Source of the DNA: Cyclobacterium marinum DSM 745
GTDB taxonomy: Bacteria; Bacteroidota; Bacteroidia; Cytophagales; Cyclobacteriaceae
DNA: 64,000 bases
NCBI RefSeq assembly: GCF_000222485.1
Contig: NC_015914.1
Location: 186,001 to 250,000 of the forward strand
Direction: 5' to 3'
Part shown: positions 55,250 to 62,991 of the stretch, in pieces
How positions within the stretch are numbered: the stretch's first letter is position 1
Layout: each line of letters begins with the position of its first letter
Notes under the pieces: generated by a model
The model's input: only the letters and a program-made list of their open reading frames with translations
What the model was told of the DNA's origin: nothing
The model's database searches: none
Position numbers and translations under genes: made by a program

Positions 55250-56642
55250 CAATGTCGTTTAGTTAAGGAAATTTTATTATTTTTAGGAAAGAAAAGGGAG
55301 CGTAGTTTTTTTGAAAATAATCTAACAACAATCAAGTCCTTTTCCTTTTCGAAGGACTTTTTAAAACTATTAAAAAACAATATAGAAAATGGATTAACAC
55401 GCGATAGGTTCCGTACGACTAACACAGCGTTTGTTCGTCAGCGGTGTTTGGGTTTTACAGATCTTATCTACTTCATGTTGGGCCTGGGTAAATCGAGTGT
55501 TCAGCAAGAACTTGATAATTTTTTTTCCGACAAATCGGTCAGCTATTCCAAAGGAGCATTCAGTCAGCAACGATCCAAACTAAACCCCAAGGTGTTTACA
55601 TGGCTCAATGAACAACAATGTTCTTTTTATTATAAAAAAGCCAGCCATATTCGTAAATGGAAAGGTTTTCGGCTTATAGGTATCGACGGCAGTACTTTGC
55701 AGCTTCCTTACAGCAAAGAATTGGCAAAAGGTTTTGGCCATTTCGAAACCCGGACTGAAAACGGGAGAAAAGTAGTGTTAGCCCGTGTTTCCCAAGCCTA
55801 CGATGTACTCAACCAAATCAGTATAGATGCCAAGATCAAACATTACAGGACAAGTGAACTTGCTCTGTGTGAAAGTCATCTTCCCTGTCTAGGGCAGGGC
55901 GACCTGCTTATAATGGATAGGGCTTATGCGGCCTTTTGGCTCATGTCCACATTGGTTCAGCAACAGAAATCCTTTGTCATCAGGGTAAAGGCAAACAGAT
56001 GGAAACATGCAAAAGCATTTTTAGCATCTACCCAAAAACAGCAGATCATAGAGGTATCCCCTTCCAAAGAGGCCTTAAACAGGTGTAGGGAAAGGAATAT
56101 TCCTACTGAGGCACTCAAATTAAGGCTCGTACGGGTACCGATTGCATCAGGAGAAGACCATATATTGATAACCAACCTAGTTGACCATAGGAAGTACCCT
56201 GTCAAGGAAATACGTGAGCTTTACAGGAAAAGATGGCCTGTTGAAGAGTCTTTCAAGCTACTCAAAACCAGGGCGGAACTTGAAAACCTGAGCGGAAAGA
56301 CGGCCAGGGCCGTTCTCCAGGATTTTAATAGAATCATTCTCAGGGCCAACTTGAGCAACATCCTCAGTAAAACACTTACCAAAAAAGGGATTGACTACTG
56401 TAATAAAAAACGGAAAAACACTTATCAGATCAACAGAACCCAAGCGTATCGTAAAACCAAATCTATAATTGATCAACTCAAACAAGGAATGGACAAAATC
56501 ATTGGAAAAATATCTGATTATGCTTTTAAACTGTTGCTTCAACTTGAAATAGTACGGCCCAACAGGTCAGTTCCTAGAATTAAAAGGTATACTGCCAGAC
56601 CCAGTAATTTTATAACTTATAAACCTTAACTAAACGACATTG
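55250..56642 (+). mobile_element. Complete IS4-family insertion sequence
   Basis: A 1393-bp element with perfect 19-bp terminal inverted repeats: CAATGTCGTTTAGTTAAGG at 55250-55268, its exact reverse complement at 56624-56642. It is flanked by a 10-bp direct duplication ATCATCAGGG (55240-55249 and 56643-56652). It encodes one DDE transposase. The clean ends and exact duplication suggest a recent insertion; it disrupts a lipoprotein gene in the same orientation. Confidence 0.95.
55448..56629 (+). CDS. IS4-family transposase
   Basis: About 393 residues from the first standard start codon (TTG at 55448); the frame is open without a stop all the way from the left terminal repeat, and the upstream part (for example SFSKDFLKLLKNNIENGL) looks like genuine IS4 N-terminal sequence, so the true start is probably an unusual ATT, ATC or ATA codon further up. 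The DDE catalytic residues are in GIDGSTLQLP, IMDRAYAAFW and the Y-(2)-R-(3)-E-(6)-K signature YRKRWPVEESFKLLK, which is the IS4 diagnostic. The stop codon lies within the right terminal repeat. Confidence 0.92.
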   Translation: MGFTDLIYFMLGLGKSSVQQELDNFFSDKSVSYSKGAFSQQRSKLNPKVFTWLNEQQCSFYYKKASHIRKWKGFRLIGIDGSTLQLPYSKELAKGFGHFETRTENGRKVVLARVSQAYDVLNQISIDAKIKHYRTSELALCESHLPCLGQGDLLIMDRAYAAFWLMSTLVQQQKSFVIRVKANRWKHAKAFLASTQKQQIIEVSPSKEALNRCRERNIPTEALKLRLVRVPIASGEDHILITNLVDHRKYPVKEIRELYRKRWPVEESFKLLKTRAELENLSGKTARAVLQDFNRIILRANLSNILSKTLTKKGIDYCNKKRKNTYQINRTQAYRKTKSIIDQLKQGMDKIIGKISDYAFKLLLQLEIVRPNRSVPRIKRYTARPSNFITYKP

Positions 56643-56799
56643 ATCATCAGGGAGAAACATTACAAAGTTTAGCGCTTCCGGACAAATTCGATCACCGTCA
56701 ATTCTTGGTACGAAACGGGTCGCTATGGTGGCTTTCTAAATTCAATACGGATAAGGAAGAGGACTTTGTGAAAATTTACAAAGTAGAAATCATAGAAAA

Positions 56800-56827
56800 A
56801 TAGGTGACCCATTTCTGAGTCACCTAT
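56800..56827. terminator. Hairpin between convergent genes
   Basis: A perfect 9-bp stem ATAGGTGAC (56800-56808) with GTCACCTAT (56819-56827). Read on the minus strand it is followed by TTTTTC, so it terminates the outer-membrane gene, and it may also serve the split lipoprotein gene. Confidence 0.65.
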
Positions 56828-56862
56828 AAAGGCTTAGCCGAGTTAGACCTTATGTGTTGTTT

Positions 56863-59613
56863 TTACAAAGCCATGTCATAACCTCCAAACCTTCTGAGGT
56901 TATAGGTGACTGTAAGCATAAAAAACTGTTTTAAAACCTGCGTTCTTACATCTTCTATATAAACATCCGTAACATTCCTACTTATGCTCGCATTTTGATT
57001 GAACAAATCGAAAACGGTAAGCTTTATTTCAGTTTTATTGCTGGGAGGAATTCTATAGCCAATATCCATATTTGCCAGCAGAATACTTCTATCAAATTCA
57101 TCACCCAAACCTGTATAAAGCTGGTGATTAACGCTCGTACCTAAGAAAACCCCTCCCACAAAATTCCAGAATAGATCGGCTTTGGTACTGTGAGTATAAT
57201 AATTATTCTCCAAACTTTCCTGTAAGCTACTTCTCACCCAATTGAAAGTCCCACGGGAGGAAAGGTTGAAATCCACACTTTCACTAATATTACTACTTAA
57301 ATTAATCCCTTGTCTGTAAGAAGTATTTTTATTGTTATTCAACTGACCATTGATTATACCAGGTCTATTTCGAGTAGTAAAACTAGAGTTAATGCTCAGG
57401 TTACTTTTCATAAATTTAAGAGGAAAGCCATAGCTTCCATAAACCCTAAAGACATAGTAATTATCAAGGTTTACCGGTTTAGTAAATTGACCTCCTTGTG
57501 CCAAGGTTACATCATTTTGAATAAGGGTATCCTGAGACGCGATAAAGGTTTCATTACCTATGTAATTATTCCTAATGTTTCCATATAGAAAAAACATCCA
57601 CGACCTGTTGGTCTCGGGGTTGATAATCCTATACCTTGTAAAAAGTCGGTGACTGTACTCTTGCTCTAGCTCAGGGTTACCTGAAGAAAGTTGCAATGGA
57701 TTGGCATTGCTGATTACATCCTGCAGTTGACCAATGGATGGCGCATCAGTATCGGTATTGTAATCAATTCTTATCGAACTAAACTCACCCGTTTCGTAAT
57801 TGATCACAGCTCTAGGCAGAAAATTAGAAAATGATTTCTTTGTGTTTTCAAAACCCGGAAATAATCTGTCACTGTCTATATTGGCAGATTCATAATTTAT
57901 ATTGGTATAAAAAGAAAGCTTTTCTGTTTTATAGCTATAACCCGCTCCTCCTCTATGGGTGATATAACTATTCTCAAACCTATTGGTCAATGTACTATCA
58001 ACCTGGATAAGTCCTGTTTCTGCCTCTTGGATTTCTACATCCTGCCTTGTATCGGAGTTGTTATTTGAAATCCGATAACCAAAACGAAGTCGTGATTTCT
58101 CACTTAATGGCTCATAAAATCTAACTCCTGCATTGTAGTAAAAACTATTGTATTTGTTATCCTTAAATTGGATCAGTGAATCTATGCTGCTGTCCTGAAA
58201 ACTAGTGGTAACTGCTACCAAATCAGAATTACTATCACTATTGTACTTACTAGTATAGACAAAAGTAGAAAATGCTCTTCCTTCTTTGTCAAATTTATAC
58301 CTGTAATTTAAAGAATTGGCAAAACTCGTGGACTCCCGAGAAGAGGAGGTCTCGTTTTGGATTCTATTGATATAGGTATTTTCATCATAAAGATTATAAG
58401 CATCCTGAAGGTTAACGGAATTTCTATAATCCAATCCTATTCGCGGCCGAAGAACCAAGGCGTGCTTTTCATTGATTTCATAATCTATCCTGGCACTAAA
58501 CCTGTGACTTTGGGTTTTTGTATGATAGTTTCTATCCTCATTATATAGCTGAAGACTATCATCAGGCAATATATACTCCCTAGACGAAGTTCTATTCAGC
58601 ACATTGTCCCTATCATTAAAAAGGTAATTACCGGATACTTTTAATTTCTCCCCCAGGTATTCGTCAGAAAAATTAGCACCTAAAGCATTGGTATTTGTAA
58701 TCCCGGGCAACTCACCGACAGTTAGTCCATCACTGGTACCTCCACTACTGCTTTCCAGGCTTCCCAACTCATCTCCACCAAAATTTTGCTGGTTGATATT
58801 GTTACTTAAACCTAAAATGGACAACCTTTTGGCACCATTGAAGAAGTTCATATTCCCACCGCCAATATAATTATTGTCTGTACCATAGCCTCCATAAAAT
58901 TTACCAAACCTTCCTGCGCGCATATCAGGCTTAGTAATGATGTTAATTGTTTTAATTGTCTCTCCATCATCAAAGCCTGTTAATTTGGCTTCTTCACTTC
59001 CTTGGTCTAAAAACTCAATTTTTAACACAACCTGAGCAGGCAGATTTTTTAAGGCCGCGGCGGGATTATCCCCAAAAAAAGGTCTTCCGTCCACCAAAAC
59101 CTCTTTCACCTCTTCCCCTTGCACTTCGATCACTCCATTAGAGATTACTACTCCCGGCATTTTTCGAACCAACTCATCAGCATCTGCCTGAGGCCTGGTT
59201 TTGAATGCATTGGCATTAAATGCTACAGTATCTCCTCTTACTTCACCGGTTAGGGCATCTGCTGACAATTCAAATGCTTCTAATTCTTGTCCGTCACTAA
59301 CAATTTCGAATACCCCCAAATCATTCCCTTCCGGTGAGGTCATTTTTTGTTGAAAGGTCTGGTAACCAATAAATGAAAGCTCTAAAAGAAATTCTTTGAT
59401 AATGGGTCTGTTGATTTTGAATTTCCCATCAAAATCAGTGTAAGAAGATTGAAGGGTTTCTCCGTCTTGGTTTTTTATAAAAACATATGCTCCAAATAAT
59501 GGCTCCTTTGTTTGACTGTCTACAATGGTTCCTGTAAATTGTTGCTGAGCAAAAATACCGGAGATGATAGAGAAGAAAAGAAATACTATTAATAAGGGGG
59601 ATTTGAATGACAT
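56863..59613 (-). CDS. TonB-dependent-receptor-like outer-membrane barrel protein
   Basis: A 916-residue protein with signal peptide (cut near GIFAQQQ), an N-terminal carboxypeptidase-regulatory-like domain (FTGTIVDSQTKEPLFGAYVF), a plug-like region (ELVRKMPGVVISNGVIEVQG, LVDGRPFFGD) and a long barrel with many Tyr/Asn/Ser-rich strands. This layout fits the OMP_b-brl_3 type of outer-membrane receptor, common in Bacteroidota, with no STN domain. The cargo is unknown; there is no SusD partner, which argues against glycan uptake of the SusCD kind. A TAATTTTG box on the minus strand near 59804-59797 is a candidate promoter. Confidence 0.9.
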   Translation of the reverse strand: MSFKSPLLIVFLFFSIISGIFAQQQFTGTIVDSQTKEPLFGAYVFIKNQDGETLQSSYTDFDGKFKINRPIIKEFLLELSFIGYQTFQQKMTSPEGNDLGVFEIVSDGQELEAFELSADALTGEVRGDTVAFNANAFKTRPQADADELVRKMPGVVISNGVIEVQGEEVKEVLVDGRPFFGDNPAAALKNLPAQVVLKIEFLDQGSEEAKLTGFDDGETIKTINIITKPDMRAGRFGKFYGGYGTDNNYIGGGNMNFFNGAKRLSILGLSNNINQQNFGGDELGSLESSSGGTSDGLTVGELPGITNTNALGANFSDEYLGEKLKVSGNYLFNDRDNVLNRTSSREYILPDDSLQLYNEDRNYHTKTQSHRFSARIDYEINEKHALVLRPRIGLDYRNSVNLQDAYNLYDENTYINRIQNETSSSRESTSFANSLNYRYKFDKEGRAFSTFVYTSKYNSDSNSDLVAVTTSFQDSSIDSLIQFKDNKYNSFYYNAGVRFYEPLSEKSRLRFGYRISNNNSDTRQDVEIQEAETGLIQVDSTLTNRFENSYITHRGGAGYSYKTEKLSFYTNINYESANIDSDRLFPGFENTKKSFSNFLPRAVINYETGEFSSIRIDYNTDTDAPSIGQLQDVISNANPLQLSSGNPELEQEYSHRLFTRYRIINPETNRSWMFFLYGNIRNNYIGNETFIASQDTLIQNDVTLAQGGQFTKPVNLDNYYVFRVYGSYGFPLKFMKSNLSINSSFTTRNRPGIINGQLNNNKNTSYRQGINLSSNISESVDFNLSSRGTFNWVRSSLQESLENNYYTHSTKADLFWNFVGGVFLGTSVNHQLYTGLGDEFDRSILLANMDIGYRIPPSNKTEIKLTVFDLFNQNASISRNVTDVYIEDVRTQVLKQFFMLTVTYNLRRFGGYDMAL

Positions 59614-59978
59614 GAATGAATAAATTATGGAAATAGCAATTGGCTTGTTTTAAATCGATAGCAAATTGACAATACATCCATAACATTCAAATGACAATTA
59701 TGCCAAGGTGAATCTGACAGGTTTGTAAGGCAAATTAACTAGATAATTATTGACTTCTTTAATTAGAAGGTGTTACCGCACAGGTGGAAATTGCATCAAA
59801 ATTACTCTTAAGAAAAAATAATTGCTTTTATGACATCAAAAAAGATAAAATTTGTTTCTGAGAATTAGCGATTTAAAGGTTTTGAAAGAAAATTCTTCGA
59901 AATGGGATTTGCATTAAAAAAAAAGACCTGTTACATTTGTCACACTAAAAAAGAGCAAGTCTTTTAAAGTTAAATGAT
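59614..59978. other. Divergent region between the receptor gene and tRNA-Gln
   Basis: A 365-bp AT-rich gap. A candidate minus-strand -7 box TAATTTTG (59804-59797) lies 184 bp upstream of the receptor gene. The tRNA promoter should be at the right end; no clear box was identified. No gene seen. Confidence 0.45.
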
Positions 59979-60051
59979 TGGCCGATGGTGTAACTGGCAA
60001 CACGTCTGGTTTTGGTCCAGAAGAGTCCAGGTTCGAGCCCTGGTCGGCCAA
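59979..60051 (+). tRNA. tRNA-Gln (anticodon TTG)
   Basis: A 73-base cloverleaf: acceptor arm TGGCCGA (59979-59985) pairs with TCGGCCA (60044-60050), anticodon arm TCTGG-TTTTGGT-CCAGA with TTG at loop positions 34-36, and T arm with GTTCGAG. The discriminator is A. The sequence is intact, and the next gene on the same strand is an integrase, so this tRNA is probably the insertion site of the element that follows. Confidence 0.95.
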
Positions 60052-60072
60052 CAATAAAAATGAAATCTTTAT

Positions 60073-60096
60073 GAAAGGGGTGTAAAAGCCCCTTTC
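60073..60096 (+). terminator. Hairpin after the tRNA gene
   Basis: GAAAGGGG (60073-60080) pairs exactly with CCCCTTTC (60089-60096) with an 8-nt loop; only a short T-rich tract is nearby. It is a weak terminator or part of the attL region. Confidence 0.5.
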
Positions 60097-60174
60097 GTGA
60101 AGTACTGACCAGCTTTTCTCTTATACTTTTCGCGGTTGGTGTTGGCACATTGTTGCTACAATGTTTTTACAGCT

Positions 60175-61359
60175 ATGATATCCGCGTCTCTAAAAATCAT
60201 TATTAATTCTAGCCGAATTAAAAAATCAGGCTTGGCTGCTCTTTATCTAAGAGTAATTATCAATAGGGAAATCCTTAAAATTCCACTGAAGATTGATTGG
60301 TATCCGGATTATTGGGATAAAAAAAACCAGGTTTGTAAACCTCGAAATAAAAAAGATTGCAATTGCAATGACTTAAACCTGATTATTGGTGATGCTTTAG
60401 CCAAGGCGAATGAGATACTTGTAGATTATAGGTTAAGGAGAAAAAGTATTTCTGTGGCCATATTTTCTAAAGAATATGCCTGCAATCTGAACAAAGATGA
60501 TCTAATAGTCTTCATGGAGCAAAAAATCAATGAACGGGTGAAGTACAGAGAAATAAGCCTTGGTACGAAAAAATCACATACCGTGACATTGAACCACTTG
60601 AAGGCATGGAAAAAGAAAATAGCCTTTGCTGACTTGAACGAAAAGACTGGGGAGCAATTTGAAAGATTTCTAAAATTACATACAGGTGCCAAATCCAAAA
60701 ATGCAAGGTGGGGTCAGCACCGAAATTTGAAAACTTATCTTAATCTAGCTAAAAAAGAACGGATCAGTTTCATCCATCCTTATGAGTTTTTTAAGGCAAA
60801 AACAGAGATGGGGAGATTTCAACCGCTTACAAAAGCCCATTTCAAAAAATTATATGATTATTATAATAGTCCAGAAATAACCGGAACACAAAGGCAGGTA
60901 CTAAGGGCGTTTCTTTTTTCTTGCTGCACAGGTATGCGGCATGGTGATGTAAGACGGGTCGATCTTGATTGGCTAGATGGTGAATTTTTTCAGTTTATTC
61001 CATATAAAACAAGGCGGTTTGGTACACGGGTGAGGGTTCCGGCTACAAAAGAAGCGTTAGATTTTATTGCGGATGATGTGGATGAAATTGGAAAGTCCCC
61101 ACTGTTTAGTGGAATTAGTGAGCAAAAGCAAAACGAAATTTTGAAAGACATTGCTTCTATTTTAGGGCTTCGCCCGGGATTGTGTTTCCAAGTAGGTAGG
61201 GAGACCTTTGCCACGCTGTATATGGAAAATGATGGCAAGCTTGAAGTACTGGCCAGCTTTCTAGGACATACTAGTACTAAGATGACAGAGAAGTATGTCA
61301 AAATAAGGGATCAAAGGAAGAAAGAAGAATCTGTAAGGATATCATCTTTCTTCACTTAA
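60175..61359 (+). CDS. int: Tyrosine recombinase (phage/ICE integrase)
   Basis: 394 residues from the ATG at 60175 (an in-frame TTG at 60136 is less likely). The N-terminal arm-DNA-binding and SAM-like regions (ISASLKIIINSSRIKKSG; FMEQKINERVKYREISLGTKK) precede the catalytic domain. The first catalytic Arg is in CTGMRHGDVRRVDLDW, a HxxR position is written QVGRETFATL (His changed to Gln, Arg kept), then LGHTSTKMTEKYVK supplies the Gly-His and the nucleophile Tyr. It integrates an element at the adjacent tRNA-Gln 3' end. A 7-bp hairpin ACATTGT-TGCT-ACAATGT (60147-60164) lies just upstream of the start. Confidence 0.92.
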   Translation: MISASLKIIINSSRIKKSGLAALYLRVIINREILKIPLKIDWYPDYWDKKNQVCKPRNKKDCNCNDLNLIIGDALAKANEILVDYRLRRKSISVAIFSKEYACNLNKDDLIVFMEQKINERVKYREISLGTKKSHTVTLNHLKAWKKKIAFADLNEKTGEQFERFLKLHTGAKSKNARWGQHRNLKTYLNLAKKERISFIHPYEFFKAKTEMGRFQPLTKAHFKKLYDYYNSPEITGTQRQVLRAFLFSCCTGMRHGDVRRVDLDWLDGEFFQFIPYKTRRFGTRVRVPATKEALDFIADDVDEIGKSPLFSGISEQKQNEILKDIASILGLRPGLCFQVGRETFATLYMENDGKLEVLASFLGHTSTKMTEKYVKIRDQRKKEESVRISSFFT

Positions 61360-61362
61360 ATT

Positions 61363-61533
61363 TTATTCTTCTGTTTCTTTATCAGGTGTTTTATTGTCAG
61401 ATGCTTTCCAAAGATTCCAGATCGTTTGTGCTGCCCGGTAATGGGTAGCATTATTGTATAGAAGCTCAATGCCAAATTTGGCATTTATCACTTCGATGTC
61501 TTCCGGAGATAGAATTTTTGATTGATTTTCCAT
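61363..61533 (-). CDS. Small hypothetical protein (56 aa)
   Basis: A 56-residue reading frame with an ATG at 61533 and stop at 61363; sequence MENQSKILSPEDIEVINAKF then GIELLYNNATHYRAAQTIWN. It overlaps no other gene and has an ordered, amphipathic look, ending in an acidic tail. It follows the larger hypothetical gene by 12 bp on the same strand and may share its transcript. No family recognised. Confidence 0.55.
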   Translation of the reverse strand: MENQSKILSPEDIEVINAKFGIELLYNNATHYRAAQTIWNLWKASDNKTPDKETEE

Positions 61534-61545
61534 GGTTTTTTACTT

Positions 61546-62004
61546 TTAAGATTCTGGAATGTAATCGTTGAAAAATAATTTCAGGAGATTTAGGGTCTCT
61601 ATTATTTTCTTGTATTCAAGCACATTATCATCATCAAGTAATTCCATGGTAATGTAATTGATTATCAGATCAACTTCATTTTCAGGATCCCAATCCACTG
61701 ATGTTAATATTTCGGTGATTGGTCGAATATTTATCAGAATATTTCTCCTTTTATTCATGATGTACATGCCCCAAGATGGGTCCTGGTATTGGCTTTGATT
61801 AAAAGCTTCCTTCCAAAAAGTCAAAGTTTCGATATACTCTTCACCATCAGAATCAAAATCGGGATTTTTTTCTATGGCTTTTTTAATGAAGTGGATTACA
61901 CTATCCATGCTCTTTACCAGTCCCTTGATGTTTTTGTGATTTTCTATCAAGGGGAACAATTTTTCAAAGTAGGAGATATTACTTTCTTTTCTTAATTTTG
62001 TCAT
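61546..62004 (-). CDS. Hypothetical protein, phage-type element gene
   Basis: A 152-residue cytosolic, helix-rich protein (MTKLRKESNISYFEKLFPLI, MELLDDDNVLEYKKIIETLN). It has a central Trp-rich segment (TFWKEAFNQSQYQDPSWGMY). I do not recognise the family. It is on the minus strand downstream of the P22-antirepressor-like gene, separated by a hairpin (62047-62068). Confidence 0.6.
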   Translation of the reverse strand: MTKLRKESNISYFEKLFPLIENHKNIKGLVKSMDSVIHFIKKAIEKNPDFDSDGEEYIETLTFWKEAFNQSQYQDPSWGMYIMNKRRNILINIRPITEILTSVDWDPENEVDLIINYITMELLDDDNVLEYKKIIETLNLLKLFFNDYIPES

Positions 62005-62046
62005 GATCGTCTCACGATTAAAGGTTAAACTTTTGTTTGATCTTGG

Positions 62047-62078
62047 CCCGGTAGCTAGAAATACCGGGTCTTTTTATT
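62047..62078 (+). terminator. Hairpin with plus-strand T-run
   Basis: CCCGGTA (62047-62053) pairs with TACCGGG (62062-62068), with GC and GT extension pairs, and is followed on the plus strand by TCTTTTTATTTTT. The genes on both sides are on the minus strand, so as a terminator it points the opposite way. Confidence 0.55.
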
Positions 62079-62082
62079 TTTA

Positions 62083-62661
62083 TTAAATTGGTATTCGTAA
62101 CTGATTGATGTTGCTATTTAAAATTTCATCGATCATCTTTTGTAATTTTTGTTTTTCTGATTTAAGCCTTTTACCCTCTTCTTGGTTTTCAGATATTTTA
62201 CCCTCCAATTCTTTAATGCTATTTGTAAGCTTACTCAACTCAGAGAACGCCTCTTTTATTTGAGCTGTTTTCTGAAGTTCATCCAAGCTCATTTTGAGCA
62301 TCATTAATAAATACATCACAAGCCCTTTTTTATAGTCCTCCCATACCGTTGTATTAAAGTTTTCTGACTTTGGATTAAGAGACCATAACCAATCCTGAAA
62401 TAATACAGGAGGGAGACAAACCATTTGCCTCATTTTCCCATCTTCAGCGATTGCTTTTACTTTTACACACAGTTCATTTATTTTTTCATTCCGCTGAATT
62501 GCTTGAAGTTGTCCAGACCAGTTTAAACCAAGATTTTCCACACACGGGCGAAGTGCTATGGCTTCACCCATGTGCGTAATTCCAGCCATTACAGGGGTTT
62601 TTACATATTCGAATTTTTGCAGTAAACCGAACTGTGTGTGTTTATTTAATATTGTGTCCAT
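62083..62661 (-). CDS. P22-antirepressor-N-domain protein with coiled-coil tail
   Basis: A 192-residue protein. The first ~110 residues match the P22_AR_N (phage antirepressor N-terminal) family: IALRPCVENLGLNWSGQLQAIQRNEKI and MRQMVCLPPVLFQDWLWSLNP (written in parts). The remainder is a predicted coiled coil (KELEGKISENQEEGKRLKSEKQ) and a helical segment. Antirepressors inactivate phage repressors or bind partner proteins; this version ends in a coiled coil instead of the usual C-terminal domain. It is divergent from a small plus-strand gene, with palindromic DNA between them. Confidence 0.8.
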   Translation of the reverse strand: MDTILNKHTQFGLLQKFEYVKTPVMAGITHMGEAIALRPCVENLGLNWSGQLQAIQRNEKINELCVKVKAIAEDGKMRQMVCLPPVLFQDWLWSLNPKSENFNTTVWEDYKKGLVMYLLMMLKMSLDELQKTAQIKEAFSELSKLTNSIKELEGKISENQEEGKRLKSEKQKLQKMIDEILNSNINQLRIPI

Positions 62662-62686
62662 TGTGTTATTTGTTTTGTTAACACAA
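62661..62686. promoter_or_regulatory. Operator candidate between divergent genes
   Basis: TTGTGTTA (62661-62668) and TAACACAA (62679-62686) are perfect inverted repeats with a 10-base spacer. They lie at the start of the P22-AR-N-like gene and before the divergent small gene, so they could bind the element's regulator. Confidence 0.5.
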
Positions 62687-62718
62687 ATAAAGTAAACAGA
62701 AAAATAAAATCAAAACAT

Positions 62719-62748
62719 TTTGTGCAAAAAAAGTAATTAGTATATTTG
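62719..62748 (+). promoter_or_regulatory. Promoter of the small plus-strand gene
   Basis: TTTG (62719-62722), an 18-base spacer and TATATTTG (62741-62748, consensus TAnnTTTG). The start codon at 62753 is only four bases downstream of the -7 box, so the message would have essentially no leader. Confidence 0.55.
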
Positions 62749-62752
62749 AAAC

Positions 62753-62911
62753 ATGATAAAAATAACAGTTACCCTCGAAGAAGATGATCATTTGAAACTA
62801 TTGGAAATTCAGCTTTCCAGAAAGAAGCAAAAAAAGAATCCAACTGCTTTAAATAAGATCGCTAGCGAAATTTTAGCAAAAGCCCTTAAAAAAGAAAACC
62901 CCGACCAGTAG
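62753..62911 (+). CDS. Small hypothetical protein (52 aa), apparently leaderless
   Basis: A 52-residue, Lys-rich, mostly helical reading frame (MIKITVTLEEDDHLKLLEIQ; KKNPTALNKIASEILAKALK). The start ATG is four bases after a good -7 box. The first half (MIKITVTLEEDDHLKLLEI) resembles the N-terminal strand and helix of ribbon-helix-helix-like small regulators, but there is not enough to assign. A strong terminator overlaps its end. It could be a Cro-like control peptide of the element. Confidence 0.5.
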   Translation: MIKITVTLEEDDHLKLLEIQLSRKKQKKNPTALNKIASEILAKALKKENPDQ

Positions 62912-62922
62912 GCCGGGGTTTT
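62895..62922 (+). terminator. Strong intrinsic terminator
   Basis: AAAACCCCGACC (62895-62906) pairs with GGCCGGGGTTTT (62911-62922) with one A-C mismatch and a 4-nt loop, followed by further T residues. It overlaps the end of the small 52-aa gene. Confidence 0.85.
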
Positions 62923-62991
62923 TTGATTACCAATCTTTTATAAAACCTGAGGGAGGGTCTGAGATTTCTTTTTTTATTTCCCGTTCAAATC

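Larger units (their letters stand above)
54231..56803 (+). pseudogene. Propeller lipoprotein (DUF4221-like) gene split by an IS element
   Basis: The gene starts at the ATG at 54231 with a lipobox (LVLFSC, Cys22) and continues as a six-bladed-propeller-type protein. It is interrupted in the codon for Gly340 at 55249 by the IS4 element; the remainder resumes at 56653. Removing the element and one copy of the 10-bp duplication restores one frame of 389 codons to the stop at 56801. Only the N-terminal 340 residues (plus NVV from the element) would be made now. An intact version resembles the Bacteroidota DUF4221 family, function unknown. Confidence 0.85.

Noticed and set aside
59945..60148. Minus-strand frame overlapping the tRNA-Gln gene
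   Set aside because: It covers the tRNA on the opposite strand and has no protein-family features.
60147..60164. Small hairpin before the integrase as a riboswitch
   Set aside because: A 7-bp hairpin without conserved riboswitch features; kept only as a note in the integrase entry.
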